Shown piece after piece: positions 9,460 to 18,483 of a stretch of DNA of 64,000 nucleotides (within the stretch, counting starts at the first letter, position 1; each line of letters starts with the position of its first letter). The position numbers were made by a program, and so were the translations under genes. Where the stretch lies: positions 90,333-154,332 of the forward strand of contig NZ_JABAFC010000004.1 in assembly GCF_012843435.1 (NCBI RefSeq). The letters are read 5' to 3'. The notes under the pieces are model-generated. The model ran no database searches. It saw only the letters and a program-made list of their open reading frames with translations, and was not told where the DNA came from. This DNA comes from Psychrobacillus sp. BL-248-WT-3 (GTDB lineage: Bacteria > Bacillota > Bacilli > Bacillales_A > Planococcaceae).

Positions 9460-10503
9460 ATGACTACTTCACGTCAAAACAAGAGAAAAAACAAGACGAG
9501 AAGAAAAATTTTATATACTGTACTGATCGTTGCGATGGTGTTATTGTCTGGAGTTATCGTATTTGCTACTAATTTGTCGTTTCAGACAAAGAACGCTGTT
9601 AACAAAATCTATGAGCCACTAGATCGTGAAAAGGAAGAACAAAACGAGGCAATAGAGAAGTTCGACAATGCGAAGGCAGAAGATTCAGCGTTTACTATTT
9701 TATTGGCCGGTATTGAGAATGAAGAAAAAGCTAAATACGGCCGTTCAGATGTGCTTTTAGTTGCAACAGTAAATCCTAAGACAAATAAGATATCCATGGT
9801 AAGTATTCCACGTGATACAAGAGTTTATATTCCTGACCTAGGGTATAACGATAAGATTAACCATTCCTACGCGAATGGTGGTATTAACTATACGATCAAT
9901 ACAATTGAAGAAATGTTAGATATTCCGATAGATTACTATGTTTCCACAGACTTCCAAGGCTTTGAAGATATCGTTGATACGGTAGGCGGGATTGATGTAG
10001 AGGTGCCGTTTACATTTAAAGCACAGTTAACAGGTAGCTTAAAGTGGAAAACATACACAGAAGGTCCTATGGAACTTAACGGTAACGAAGCTCTTGCTTA
10101 TGTACGTATGAGAAAAAGTGATCCGCAAGGTGACATTGGTCGTAATAATAGACAAAAGCAAGTAATTAAAGAAATAATTGATAGAGGCACGAGCATATCA
10201 AACATTACTAAAATAGATGATATGATTGAAGATATAGGAAATAACGTGAAAACTAATATTCCTTCTTCTGAATATCTTGGTCTAATTAAGACATACCAAA
10301 AGATTAAGTCTTCACCAATCGAGCAGCTTCAGCTTAAAGGGGTAGATGATACACGTAGAGGCGTCTATTATTTCATTCCAGATGAAGAAGGTTTAGAGGA
10401 ACTTAGTGAGCAACTAAAACTAAACTTAAAGGATTTCGGTAATAATGCCCAAACTGATTCAAAAAAATCAACTAAAGTAACTGATTTAACAATTGGAGAG
10501 TAA
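9460..10503 (+). CDS. LytR-CpsA-Psr (LCP) family cell-wall polymer ligase
   Basis: 347 residues. There is a short basic cytoplasmic N-terminus, one membrane helix at about residues 17-38 and then an extracellular LCP domain. Signature segments are GRSDVLLVATVNPKT, SIPRDTRVYIP, KINHSYANGG, DIVDTVGGIDVEVP, ALAYVRMRK and GDIGRNNRQKQV. LCP enzymes transfer undecaprenyl-linked polymers (teichoic acid, capsule) to peptidoglycan. Its position directly after the polysaccharide operon and before wall-hydrolase genes fits either attaching that polymer or a LytR-like role. The gene is monocistronic by its flanking promoter and terminator. Confidence 0.88.
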   Translation: MTTSRQNKRKNKTRRKILYTVLIVAMVLLSGVIVFATNLSFQTKNAVNKIYEPLDREKEEQNEAIEKFDNAKAEDSAFTILLAGIENEEKAKYGRSDVLLVATVNPKTNKISMVSIPRDTRVYIPDLGYNDKINHSYANGGINYTINTIEEMLDIPIDYYVSTDFQGFEDIVDTVGGIDVEVPFTFKAQLTGSLKWKTYTEGPMELNGNEALAYVRMRKSDPQGDIGRNNRQKQVIKEIIDRGTSISNITKIDDMIEDIGNNVKTNIPSSEYLGLIKTYQKIKSSPIEQLQLKGVDDTRRGVYYFIPDEEGLEELSEQLKLNLKDFGNNAQTDSKKSTKVTDLTIGE

Positions 10504-10542
10504 AATGAGGAGTCCATATGGACTCCTCATTTTACTCTTTTT
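10501..10542 (+). terminator. Rho-independent terminator after the LCP gene
   Basis: A perfect 17-bp inverted repeat (TAAAATGAGGAGTCCAT and its complement) starts at the stop codon, occupies 10501-10534 and is followed by a T-rich tail. Confidence 0.9.
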
Positions 10543-10647
10543 TCTATTCCCAGAGGAAATTCCACATCTATTAATACATTTGTTGGATTGTTTTCTATCA
10601 TTTTCTGGATTAAAATGTAGAAAATACACGTTTTCAGGGAGGAAAAA

Positions 10648-13182
10648 ATGAAAAAAGTAATCGCATCATCTGTTTTAGCAACTTCTGTCCTTTTGCCCAT
10701 TAATCTTCTGACAAGTGATACAGTTCATACGTATGCTGCCTCGAACACAGCAATTGCGTCTACTCAACAATCTACGAAAGCTTTAATTACAAACAACAAC
10801 GTCAATATAAGAAAAGGTGCTACAACTAGCTACAATAGCATTGGAAAAGTCCAAAATGGACAGCTAGTTACTATAATTGACCGCTTTACAAATGCTAGCG
10901 GTGAATTATGGTATAAAGTGAAAGCCGATTCTATGACCGGTTGGGTTATTAGTGATTATGTAAAAGAGGTTTCAAGTGCAGTAGGGGGGAATTCGACTGT
11001 TAATGGAAATTCTTATGTCGGTTCTTCACAAAAAATAGGGAAATCCGCAGCTAATATGAGAAGTGGAGCCACTACTTCCTATAAACTATTATCTACTATT
11101 CCAACTGGTACTTCTTTGAAAATTTTGGGCAGCTTTACAAATGCTCAAAAAGAGGTTTGGTTTAACGTAGAATATCAAGGGAAAAAGGGCTGGGTTCTTT
11201 CGGAATTATTTTTACTTAGTGCCACTAACGGAGAAACTGGTACCTCTATGAAGGTAGTAAATCAATCGACAGTCCATAAAGGGGCAACTAAAAGCTATGC
11301 CACAGTTGCTACTGTCAAAGCAGGCACTACATTAACTGTTCATCAAGAGTTTACAAATGCCGCTAAAGAAAAATGGATGCAAGTAACCTATGCAACAGGG
11401 AAAAAAGGTTGGATCCAAGCTACTGCTTTTGAAGAAGCAACAAGTGACTCTAAGACAGTTGTGAAAGCTTCTACTGTACATTCAGGGGCAACTAAAAGTT
11501 ATAAAGTTGTGGCAACTGTTAATGTAGGAACAAAGCTAGCAGTCCATCAGGAATTTACAAATGCTACAAAAGAAAAATGGTATCAAGTAACTTATGCAAC
11601 GGGCAAAAAAGGCTGGATATCTGGGGAAGCATTCGATAGTGTTTCTACTTCACCAGAAGCTCCACCAACTGAAACACCGGATAATGGACAAGTTATAGAA
11701 CAAAATACGAATCTAGTAGTTTCTGTTTCTGTAGCAAATATGCGTTCAGGCCCTAATATGTCTTATGACGTTGTTACTCAATCTAGATTAAACGACTCTT
11801 TTATCTCTACCCATTATGCATTAGATACAAACAATGAAAAGTGGTACAAGGTTGGCACAACTAGTGGGGAAGCTTGGCTTCATGAATCTGTAGTAAACGT
11901 TGTAGATAGTACGATAGAGCCCCCAGTAGTCACTCCTGGCAATGGAGAAACTGGAACTATTAAACGATTTAATGCTTTAGTTTATGCAGACAGTAAGTTC
12001 AATTCCGCCGTATTAAAGGGGCTCCCTATAAATACAGCTTTTACTGTGCTAAATAAAGTGAACGGTACAGATGGGACTAATTGGTTACATATTAAAGCAG
12101 GAGCAGTAGAAGGCTGGATTCCTGACTTTGAGGTAAGTGATAGCATTCCTACAAAATATGCAACAAAAGCATCTACTGTATATAGCAGTGCAAGTGCAAC
12201 CTCTAAAAAGGTAGAGTCTGTCACAGCTAGCTCTCCTTTAAGAATCTTACGTTCTTTAAACAGCTGGTTGAACGTAGAAACGCAAAGTGGAAAACGCGGT
12301 TGGATTCAATCATCTTTAGTTTCCGATGCATCACCGGTCTCTCTTATTAATGGTAGAACGGAAGTACGAAACGGACAAAATTATTTAGTATGGACTAAAC
12401 CTACTAATTTTAAGATAACTTATACAATGCCATCTGCAAATGTATTAAAAATTAACGGCAATCTATCTAGTATTAATACAATTGCTTCCGGATTAAAGGG
12501 AGTAAAAAGTATGAAGGTAGATCAAGTATCTGGCGGCACCTCTGTATTAACTGTTACCTTTGATCCTAACTATACTTATACAATAAGAGATTACGATAAA
12601 GAGTTAACGATTAAGGTAGTTGCCAAAGGATTAGCTGGTAAGAAAATCATTATTGATGCAGGTCATGGAGCTAAGGATCCGGGAGCAGTAGGTCCTAAAG
12701 GTACTAGAGAGAAAGATGTCAACCTCGGCACAGCTAAATTCTTGAAGGCAGAGCTAGAGGCAGCAGGTGCGATAGTAACCTTAACACGTAGTACCGATGT
12801 ATTTTTAGAACTAAAAGAAAGAACTGATATTGCTAATGCTTCTGATTATGATGCATTTATCAGTATCCATGCAGATTCTTATACGTCAACGTCTAGAGGA
12901 ACAACTACTTTTTATAATACATCTGTCAACTTTAATGGACCTAAAAGCTTTACGTTAGCGAAGAGCGTTCAAGCAAATCTTGTGAAAGAGGTTGGTACGT
13001 ACAATCGAGGAGTAAAACAACAATCCTTCTATGTAAACCGTATGAATGAAATTCCATCGGTATTAGTAGAACTTGCCTTCCTTTCTAATCCTTCTGAAGA
13101 GGCATTATTAGCTTCAGATGCTTTCCGTAAAAAGGCTGCGGTAGGTATTCGTAAAGGATTACAAGACTTCTTTAATCAATAA
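10648..13182 (+). CDS. Secreted SH3b-repeat N-acetylmuramoyl-L-alanine amidase
   Basis: 844 residues with a signal peptide (MKKVIASSVLATSVLLPINLL, cleavage near TYAAS). About seven bacterial SH3 repeats follow over residues 45-555, each built around the pattern (R/H)xGAT(T/K)SYxxxxxV ... E(K/L)WxxV ... GWI. A ~90-residue beta-rich linker (560-655) comes next, then a C-terminal Amidase_3 domain (665-843). Zinc and catalytic residues are visible: IIDAGHG, REKDVNL, SIHADS and VELAFLSNPSEE. It cleaves the MurNAc-L-Ala bond of peptidoglycan. Together with the SpoIID/LytB protein downstream it resembles the LytB-LytC pair, but with SH3b repeats as wall-binding modules. RBS is GGGAGGAAA. Confidence 0.9.
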   Translation: MKKVIASSVLATSVLLPINLLTSDTVHTYAASNTAIASTQQSTKALITNNNVNIRKGATTSYNSIGKVQNGQLVTIIDRFTNASGELWYKVKADSMTGWVISDYVKEVSSAVGGNSTVNGNSYVGSSQKIGKSAANMRSGATTSYKLLSTIPTGTSLKILGSFTNAQKEVWFNVEYQGKKGWVLSELFLLSATNGETGTSMKVVNQSTVHKGATKSYATVATVKAGTTLTVHQEFTNAAKEKWMQVTYATGKKGWIQATAFEEATSDSKTVVKASTVHSGATKSYKVVATVNVGTKLAVHQEFTNATKEKWYQVTYATGKKGWISGEAFDSVSTSPEAPPTETPDNGQVIEQNTNLVVSVSVANMRSGPNMSYDVVTQSRLNDSFISTHYALDTNNEKWYKVGTTSGEAWLHESVVNVVDSTIEPPVVTPGNGETGTIKRFNALVYADSKFNSAVLKGLPINTAFTVLNKVNGTDGTNWLHIKAGAVEGWIPDFEVSDSIPTKYATKASTVYSSASATSKKVESVTASSPLRILRSLNSWLNVETQSGKRGWIQSSLVSDASPVSLINGRTEVRNGQNYLVWTKPTNFKITYTMPSANVLKINGNLSSINTIASGLKGVKSMKVDQVSGGTSVLTVTFDPNYTYTIRDYDKELTIKVVAKGLAGKKIIIDAGHGAKDPGAVGPKGTREKDVNLGTAKFLKAELEAAGAIVTLTRSTDVFLELKERTDIANASDYDAFISIHADSYTSTSRGTTTFYNTSVNFNGPKSFTLAKSVQANLVKEVGTYNRGVKQQSFYVNRMNEIPSVLVELAFLSNPSEEALLASDAFRKKAAVGIRKGLQDFFNQ

Positions 13183-13204
13183 TTGTTAAGTAATAGGAAA
13201 TAGT

Positions 13205-13253
13205 GCCGATAATACTCCTAGGAATGATTCCTAGGACATATCGGCCATTTTTT
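13205..13253 (+). terminator. Terminator after the amidase gene
   Basis: An outer stem GCCGATA/TATCGGC encloses an inner palindrome CCTAGGAATGATTCCTAGG and is followed by TTTTTTT. The compound hairpin lies 23 bp after the amidase stop. Confidence 0.85.
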
Positions 13254-13342
13254 TGGATAATTTCTTTGTCGAAATATTGGGTCATTAGTCATTAGTCATT
13301 TCTAGCGATAAAACAATAAAAAGATAGGAAGGAAGACAAAAA

Positions 13343-14050
13343 ATGAAAAAGAAAATACTTACAACGATTGGTGTTGTTTTAGGCTTAAGCTTTCTAATTG
13401 CAATTAATACACCAGCCTCTACAAAGGCAAATTCTAATCTACTATTAGCTTCGGTTGATTGGGTGCAATCTCAATTGAATCCGTTAAATTCAAAAGTAAC
13501 CATTTTAGAAAAAAAAGTTGCTGAGCAGGAAGCAATGATTAATCTACTGCAAAAAGCAGTTTCAGAGGGTGGTACAGTAATTCCATCAATTCCATCAACA
13601 CCTGAAGCACCAACACCTGGTACTTTACCTTCAGTAGTATATACAAATGCTAGCAGCGTGAAGGTTCATAGCGGAGCTACACGTAATTACAAGGTGCTTG
13701 CAACATTTACAGCAAACAAAGCATTAAATGTAATTGATCAGCACGGTACGGGCGCAAACCTATGGTACCGAGTAGAAGTATCTTCAACTGTAAAAGGGTG
13801 GGTTCACTCTGGAGATGTTACAACAACAAAGCCAAGTAATGTAACACCAAGCGCTGTCATTACAAAAGAAGCAGTAAACATTCGTAAAGGGGCTACAACT
13901 AGCTATGCTTCTATCGAACTAGTAGTAAAAGGAACTTCTTTAAAATACATAAGTTCTTTTAAAAATGCAAAAGGTGAAACGTGGTACAATGTTCAATCCC
14001 CAAAAGGAAACAAAGGTTGGGTACTAAGTACGTTAACTGAGGTGAGATAA
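13343..14050 (+). CDS. Secreted protein with coiled coil and two SH3b domains
   Basis: 235 residues. A signal peptide (about residues 1-28) is followed by a short coiled coil (VTILEKKVAEQEAMINLLQK, ~45-75), a Pro/Ser/Thr linker and two SH3b domains (~87-150 and ~160-233). The second has the same NIRKGATTSY core as the amidase repeats. There is no catalytic domain, so it is probably a wall-binding partner or adaptor. Its stop abuts the TTG start of the SpoIID/LytB-like gene, implying joint translation. A function equivalent to LytA cannot be claimed from sequence. Confidence 0.75.
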   Translation: MKKKILTTIGVVLGLSFLIAINTPASTKANSNLLLASVDWVQSQLNPLNSKVTILEKKVAEQEAMINLLQKAVSEGGTVIPSIPSTPEAPTPGTLPSVVYTNASSVKVHSGATRNYKVLATFTANKALNVIDQHGTGANLWYRVEVSSTVKGWVHSGDVTTTKPSNVTPSAVITKEAVNIRKGATTSYASIELVVKGTSLKYISSFKNAKGETWYNVQSPKGNKGWVLSTLTEVR

Positions 14051-15589
14051 TTGAATAAAAAATTTGTAGCAGTATTAGCGGCAGTTTCATTAAGCTTTGC
14101 GTCAGCCAATACAGCACTTGCATACAAGCAGGAGACCTATTCGAAGCAAATACAAGTCGAGGTACACAATACCTTTACAACTTCTTTGACTTTAAATGGT
14201 GTATATAAGTTAGAAAATCTTACAACCAAAGAAATGTTCTTTGCAATGCCTGATACACCTATAACGTTTTCTCAGGTGAATGGAGAGGTTTCCATTTATC
14301 AAATGGGGGCATCTATGTATTCTTCCCAAGGCTATGCCTTACATGCTGTGACAGGAAATGAAAAAATAGTTGTTTTTAGAGCTCCTGTTGAAGGCAGAAA
14401 GGGTGCAACCGCTGATTATGGGGTTGTAAAATCCTATCAACCGTTCCAAGGGGCAAAATATGTAACGGAGTTTACAAATGGGAATGGAGAGCTTTGGTAC
14501 TCCATTACGGACGAACAAGGGGTATCCTCTTGGGTCCCTGCTAAAGACGCAACTTTGTCATCAGTCGTCTCGCAGCCACTTGGAAAGACACCAAACGGCA
14601 CGCAATATAGAGGAAGCTTCAATGTAGTTAAATCTGGATCCAATGTACAAATTGTGAATAGACTGGATTTAGAAAACTACTTAAAGGGAGTTATTCCAAA
14701 TGAGTCTCCTGCATCTTGGCATTTAGAAGCGCTAAAAGCTCAAACGGTAGCAGCTCGTAGCTACACGCTAAGCAAAGCTGGTATTTTAAGTAGCACGACT
14801 AAAGATCAAATGTATAAAGGCTATACATCCGAGCACAAAAACTCAAATGCAGCAGTTGATGCTACGAGGGATTTAGTAGTTAAATATAAAGGTAAGCTTG
14901 TACAGGCTTACTATTATTCTACTAGTGGTGGTAGAACAGCGAATATTGGTGATGTCTGGAATTCTACACAGGTACCACAGTTTGTATCAGTCGATGATTC
15001 GATTGAACAATCTCCTTACAAGAACTGGTCTGTTCAAATTCCAGTATCTAATATTTTGACGAAGTTTGGTTTTAGCCCGACTGATCAGCTATTGGATATT
15101 AAGCTGACAAAAGGTGGAGCAAATGGTGAAGTAACAGCCGTAACAGCTGTAACCTCGGCAGGAGAGAAAACTATTACAGGCAATGAAACAGTAATGCGTA
15201 ATGTTTTCTTAGATGCAAGCAACAAATCCTTGAAGTCAAGCTGGTTTGACGTTGCGTTTACAAAACCAACTGGTGGGGGAGTAAATGATATTACTGTTCA
15301 ACAGGCTAATGGTACAGTTCCTGTGGATTCACTAACTGGTGTTTCGGTTCAAACAGCTAACGGTATTGTAACGATTCCAGAAGGATCAGTAAGCATTCAA
15401 ACTAGCAGCGGTGCTGTGAACACAGATACTGTTCAAACAGGCATTCAATCTGTGACAGTCAACGGGAAAGGCTACGGACATCGTATCGGTATGAGTCAAT
15501 ATGGTGCCAAAGCACGAGCAGAAGCTGGCTGGACATACGATCGCATACTCAAGCACTACTATCAGGGTGTAACGATTGAAAAATATTAA
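14051..15589 (+). CDS. SpoIID/LytB-domain protein (amidase enhancer-like)
   Basis: 512 residues beginning at TTG immediately after the previous TAA, with GGTGAG as ribosome site. It has a signal peptide (MNKKFVAVLAAVSLSFASANTALA), one SH3b-like unit (~110-170) and then the SpoIID/LytB domain (~185-355). The domain is recognised by RGSFNVV, NRLDLENYLKGVIPNESP, EALKAQTVAARSYTL and YYYSTSGGRT. The C-terminal part contains GKGYGHRIGMSQYGAKARAEAGW, the family end motif. SpoIID proteins are lytic transglycosylases, and LytB stimulates the LytC amidase. The neighbouring amidase supports the LytB-like interpretation. Confidence 0.87.
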   Translation: MNKKFVAVLAAVSLSFASANTALAYKQETYSKQIQVEVHNTFTTSLTLNGVYKLENLTTKEMFFAMPDTPITFSQVNGEVSIYQMGASMYSSQGYALHAVTGNEKIVVFRAPVEGRKGATADYGVVKSYQPFQGAKYVTEFTNGNGELWYSITDEQGVSSWVPAKDATLSSVVSQPLGKTPNGTQYRGSFNVVKSGSNVQIVNRLDLENYLKGVIPNESPASWHLEALKAQTVAARSYTLSKAGILSSTTKDQMYKGYTSEHKNSNAAVDATRDLVVKYKGKLVQAYYYSTSGGRTANIGDVWNSTQVPQFVSVDDSIEQSPYKNWSVQIPVSNILTKFGFSPTDQLLDIKLTKGGANGEVTAVTAVTSAGEKTITGNETVMRNVFLDASNKSLKSSWFDVAFTKPTGGGVNDITVQQANGTVPVDSLTGVSVQTANGIVTIPEGSVSIQTSSGAVNTDTVQTGIQSVTVNGKGYGHRIGMSQYGAKARAEAGWTYDRILKHYYQGVTIEKY

Positions 15590-15596
15590 CAAAACG

Positions 15597-15638
15597 AAAA
15601 AAGCAAGAACGTTGAGAAATCAACGTTCTTGCTTTTTT
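15597..15638 (+). terminator. Terminator after the SpoIID/LytB-like gene
   Basis: Stem AAGCAAGAACGTTGA (15601-15615), loop GAAA and its perfect complement are followed by TTTTTT. An A-tract on the 5' side could make it work in both directions. Confidence 0.92.
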
Positions 15639-15819
15639 ATTTCAAAATGAATAAGAATGAGACTATGCAACGCTTAGGGGTTGATTAAACTTCAATGTGG
15701 GGGACAATACTATGCTAATTTGCCATATTATATAGAGTTTACCCCTGATATGACAACTTTAGATTTTGTAATCTCTAACATAAAAGTATTATTTTCTTTA
15801 AGAATTTACTTATTCTTCG

Positions 15820-15949
15820 ATTGTAGCGGCAGGCGGCGACTCCAACGGGATGAGTGAGACAGATAAGACATCACAACCACGCGCGTTAGCGATGGGTGAT
15901 GGCTTATCGCTCACCCCGTGGAAAGCGTCCGCCTAAAGCGAAAATCGGC
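15820..15949. repeat. Dispersed intergenic hairpin element (AGGCGG...CCGCCT type)
   Basis: A ~130-bp G/C-rich island stands in an A/T-rich 378-bp gap. Its ends are complementary (GCAGGCGG near 15826, GTCCGCC near 15930). Internal arms also pair (GATAAGACATCAC with GTGATGGCTTATC, and TGAGTGAG with CTCACC), giving one long imperfect hairpin. The layout resembles intergenic elements I associate with many Bacillaceae genomes. No ORF or transposase is present. The rest of the gap (15639-15819, 15950-16015) shows no recognisable feature. Confidence 0.6.
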
Positions 15950-16015
15950 TATTTCTCATTTGTGATTCTATAAATTATCCTACTGTTTCGGACAAGAAAT
16001 ATGATAAGAGTTCTA

Positions 16016-16420
16016 CTAGTCTTCGCTTACATCCTTTTTATCCCACAAGCTAAACAATAAATATATTGCAGCTGTAGCAATAGCGAAAATTACAGCTCCC
16101 GTTACGGGCAAGTAGATGGAATCTAGGAAAAACGAAACGGCCATAATGAGTATAAATGATACAATCATATAACTAAAAAATTTATGGAACTTCTGATGAT
16201 TTTCCGATTTACCTTCAATCAAAGCATCCACAAACATAATTATGACGAACTCAATAACTCCATAAATGAAAATCAACCAAATTAGATTCGACCAATGATC
16301 ATATTCAATGCCAACTAGCAATAATACTCCAATTTCTGCTGCCATGGAGACAATAAGTGTGCCAAGAACACCAACTATTACTATTAATATACCAAATGCG
16401 GTTCCTAAATTTTTTTTCAT
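16016..16420 (-). CDS. Small integral membrane protein, possibly YrvL family
   Basis: 134 residues from the ATG at 16420, with GAGGGAAA seven bases upstream; an earlier in-frame start at 16474 has no ribosome site. Four membrane helices are evident, at about residues 6-32, 41-62, 79-100 and 105-126. The last is followed by a charged tail (WDKKDVSED). The spacing and the segment GIEYDHWSNLIWLIFIYG resemble YrvL, a small regulator reported in B. subtilis, but this is from memory of the family and not strong. It is separated from the CAP gene upstream by a terminator, so it is probably transcribed alone. Confidence 0.55.
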   Translation of the reverse strand: MKKNLGTAFGILIVIVGVLGTLIVSMAAEIGVLLLVGIEYDHWSNLIWLIFIYGVIEFVIIMFVDALIEGKSENHQKFHKFFSYMIVSFILIMAVSFFLDSIYLPVTGAVIFAIATAAIYLLFSLWDKKDVSED

Positions 16421-16455
16421 ATAATTTCCCTCGTTATTCGTGATGTCATTTAAAA

Positions 16456-16498
16456 AGAGTGTAGACAAAGCCAAAATACGAGACTTTGTCTACACTCT
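16456..16498 (-). terminator. Terminator of the CAP-domain gene (minus strand)
   Basis: A 15-bp inverted repeat (AGAGTGTAGACAAAG and its complement) has a 13-nt loop. On the minus strand it is followed by TTTTTA and lies just past the CAP gene stop. Confidence 0.8.
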
Positions 16499-16506
16499 AC
16501 TAGCTA

Positions 16507-17676
16507 TTAAGGCTTTATAAAATTTTGAGTGTAATAAGGAATGGAGCCATGTGTCCATTTCACAAAGTAGACACCCACTCCTACATGGGTGTAGGCAGTG
16601 TTTATTACATTTTTTCGATGACCTAGTGAATTCATTAATGCTTCATGAGCAAAATATGGATCCGTGTATCCCATCGCAATATTTTCTCCGGCATTTCTAA
16701 ATTGTACGCCGCCTTTTTCTAAACGGTCAAAAGGTGACTCACCTTTAAGATTATTATGATTAAAATAATCGTTCTTGCCCATATCCGCACTATGCTTGCG
16801 CGCTACATCTGCTGCCTTTGGAGCCGATTGTAAAACTTGAACGCCATGAGCTTTTCTTTCTGCATTGATTAAATCAAATAAAAGATTCTCGTAGCCTGTT
16901 TCTAGTGTTGTAGACTTTTTGGGATATAAATTTGGATTATTGTTTATTAGTTGGTAGTCTACTAAGTAAATAGCTGAGATTTTATTGTCATTATGGACGT
17001 CTATGAAGAAGTTTGCTTCATATTTTGGTGTAGAGTAAGTAATAATCTCTACTGGGTACGTATTTCCACTTGTTTCATAGCTTTTACCAAATTTATTCTC
17101 GAGCTGACTGATTGTATTGGAAACGGAAATTCCGTTAACTTGAAAGCTTTTATCCTTTGTATATAAAGAAGATATTTTATTGCTAAGTGTACTGATTGCA
17201 TAAAATTTGTCGTAATTGTTATGGTATATCCCAGTAATTGCTCCAAATTCGTTAGCGACAGTTTTCTTCGCAGCACCGAGCTTATTAGTGACTGTTGAAA
17301 TGGAATCGCTAATCATAAAAGAAGTTGTCGGAGCAGGTGTGCAATTTAATTGGCTAAGTTTAGATTTAGATGGTGTCTGATAAAGAATCGAAGCATCGTC
17401 CTTAATCACTAATCCGCCACCAAGGTGGTAATATGTGGACTTGTTAGCATAGACTCGATAATTATCTCCAGGCTTTACTGTTCGGAATGGTTCAAAGTTG
17501 CCGTTATTGTTTTTATAAATCGTTGTCGGCTGTTGGATAAGCACTCTACCAATCTGTCCTTTTTTCAGCTCAACGCCATCCCAAGTGACTTTATCTGGAC
17601 AATCAGCTGCAAAAGTAATTGCAGGAGCAATACTTAAGCCGAATAGTAACACGAGTAAAATTGAGAATTTTTTCAT
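16507..17676 (-). CDS. Secreted CAP (SCP/PR-1) domain protein
   Basis: 389 residues with a signal peptide (MKKFSILLVLLFGLSIAPAITFAA). A middle region (~120-245) contains two copies of a pattern like S(I/V)S.(V/T)..(L/K)(G/E).. with KLGAAKKTVANEFG and ENKFGKSYE, consistent with the CAP-associated N-terminal domain. The C-terminal CAP domain (~265-388) shows LINAERKAHGVQVL, ARKHSADMGKNDYFNH, AGENIAMGY and SLGHRKNVINTAYTHVGVGVYF, with the conserved His/Glu pairs. Bacterial CAP proteins of the YkwD/YlbC type are extracellular, but their activities are poorly known. RBS GAGGAG precedes the ATG. Confidence 0.85.
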   Translation of the reverse strand: MKKFSILLVLLFGLSIAPAITFAADCPDKVTWDGVELKKGQIGRVLIQQPTTIYKNNNGNFEPFRTVKPGDNYRVYANKSTYYHLGGGLVIKDDASILYQTPSKSKLSQLNCTPAPTTSFMISDSISTVTNKLGAAKKTVANEFGAITGIYHNNYDKFYAISTLSNKISSLYTKDKSFQVNGISVSNTISQLENKFGKSYETSGNTYPVEIITYSTPKYEANFFIDVHNDNKISAIYLVDYQLINNNPNLYPKKSTTLETGYENLLFDLINAERKAHGVQVLQSAPKAADVARKHSADMGKNDYFNHNNLKGESPFDRLEKGGVQFRNAGENIAMGYTDPYFAHEALMNSLGHRKNVINTAYTHVGVGVYFVKWTHGSIPYYTQNFIKP

Positions 17677-17708
17677 CTTTTTCCATCACTCCTCTACCTA
17701 ATTATAAA

Positions 17709-18344
17709 TCAAACGACATCAAACTCCAAAAATACTTTTTCGACAATGTCGATTTTTGCCTGGCCGTTTGTTATTTCTGTTACCCACTCTAAAAATTTTA
17801 ACTCATCTTCGGCTTTGGTGTATACATATATTTCCACTAAATCTGCGTAAGCGATATCCTTTAGAGGATAGACTGAGTTTCTAATTTCATTTTCAACTTT
17901 TCCTAGCCAGGTATAATCTATAGAAATTTTCATTAAATGATGGAGCTGACATTCTACTTCGCCTGCTGCCTCGATGCCTTCCGTAGTCGCTTTACTATAA
18001 GCCCGAATTAGGCCACCACCCCCAAGCTTAATGCCTCCAAAGTACCGTGTAACCACTACAACAGTATCTTTAAGTGATCTTTTCTTAAGGACTTCAAGCA
18101 TTGGAACCCCAGCAGTACCACTTGGTTCGCCATCATCATTCGCTTTTTGAATGTGATCATGCTCGCCAATTATGTAAGCAGAACAGTTATGATTAGCATC
18201 TTTATGCTTTTGTTTGATACTATTAATAAAATCTTGTGCTTCATCTTCTGTCTCAGCTCGTTGTATATAAGTTATAAATCGGGACTTTTGAATAATAATT
18301 TCACTTTGTGCGTATCCCTTAATTGTTTGATAATTGTTTCTCAT
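17709..18344 (-). CDS. yvyE: YvyE/YigZ (IMPACT) family protein
   Basis: 211 residues, the usual length. The IMPACT N-terminal domain is shown by SRFITYIQRAETEDEAQDFI, HNCSAYIIGE and NDDGEPSGTAGVPMLEVL, then VTRYFGGIKLGGGGLIRAYSKA. The C-terminal ~70 residues form the DUF1949 domain. The family is related to translation regulators such as IMPACT, and its bacterial role is not settled. It is transcribed divergently from degS, the same neighbourhood as in B. subtilis. RBS GGAGGGA precedes the ATG. Confidence 0.92.
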   Translation of the reverse strand: MRNNYQTIKGYAQSEIIIQKSRFITYIQRAETEDEAQDFINSIKQKHKDANHNCSAYIIGEHDHIQKANDDGEPSGTAGVPMLEVLKKRSLKDTVVVVTRYFGGIKLGGGGLIRAYSKATTEGIEAAGEVECQLHHLMKISIDYTWLGKVENEIRNSVYPLKDIAYADLVEIYVYTKAEDELKFLEWVTEITNGQAKIDIVEKVFLEFDVV

Positions 18345-18394
18345 AATAAATTTCCCTCCTAAATGCTTTGAAACATACTTGTAAACTAATTTTA

Positions 18395-18423
18395 ATTTAA
18401 TTTTAGTTAATTAGTGCTATAAT
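18395..18423 (+). promoter_or_regulatory. Candidate extended -10 promoter for degSU
   Basis: TGCTATAAT at 18415-18423 is an extended -10 sequence. The -35 region 17 bp upstream (TTTAAT) is poor. It lies ~60 bp before the degS start. Confidence 0.4.
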
Positions 18424-18483
18424 AGAGTTTGTCAGTAAAAATGAATGAAGACTCATGTTAAATGTCTAAAGGAGAAAAAACAG

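Noticed and set aside
13280..13302. TCATTAG repeated about three times before the SH3b gene
   Set aside because: Very short, 7-bp period, no known operator resembles it; chance or slippage is enough.
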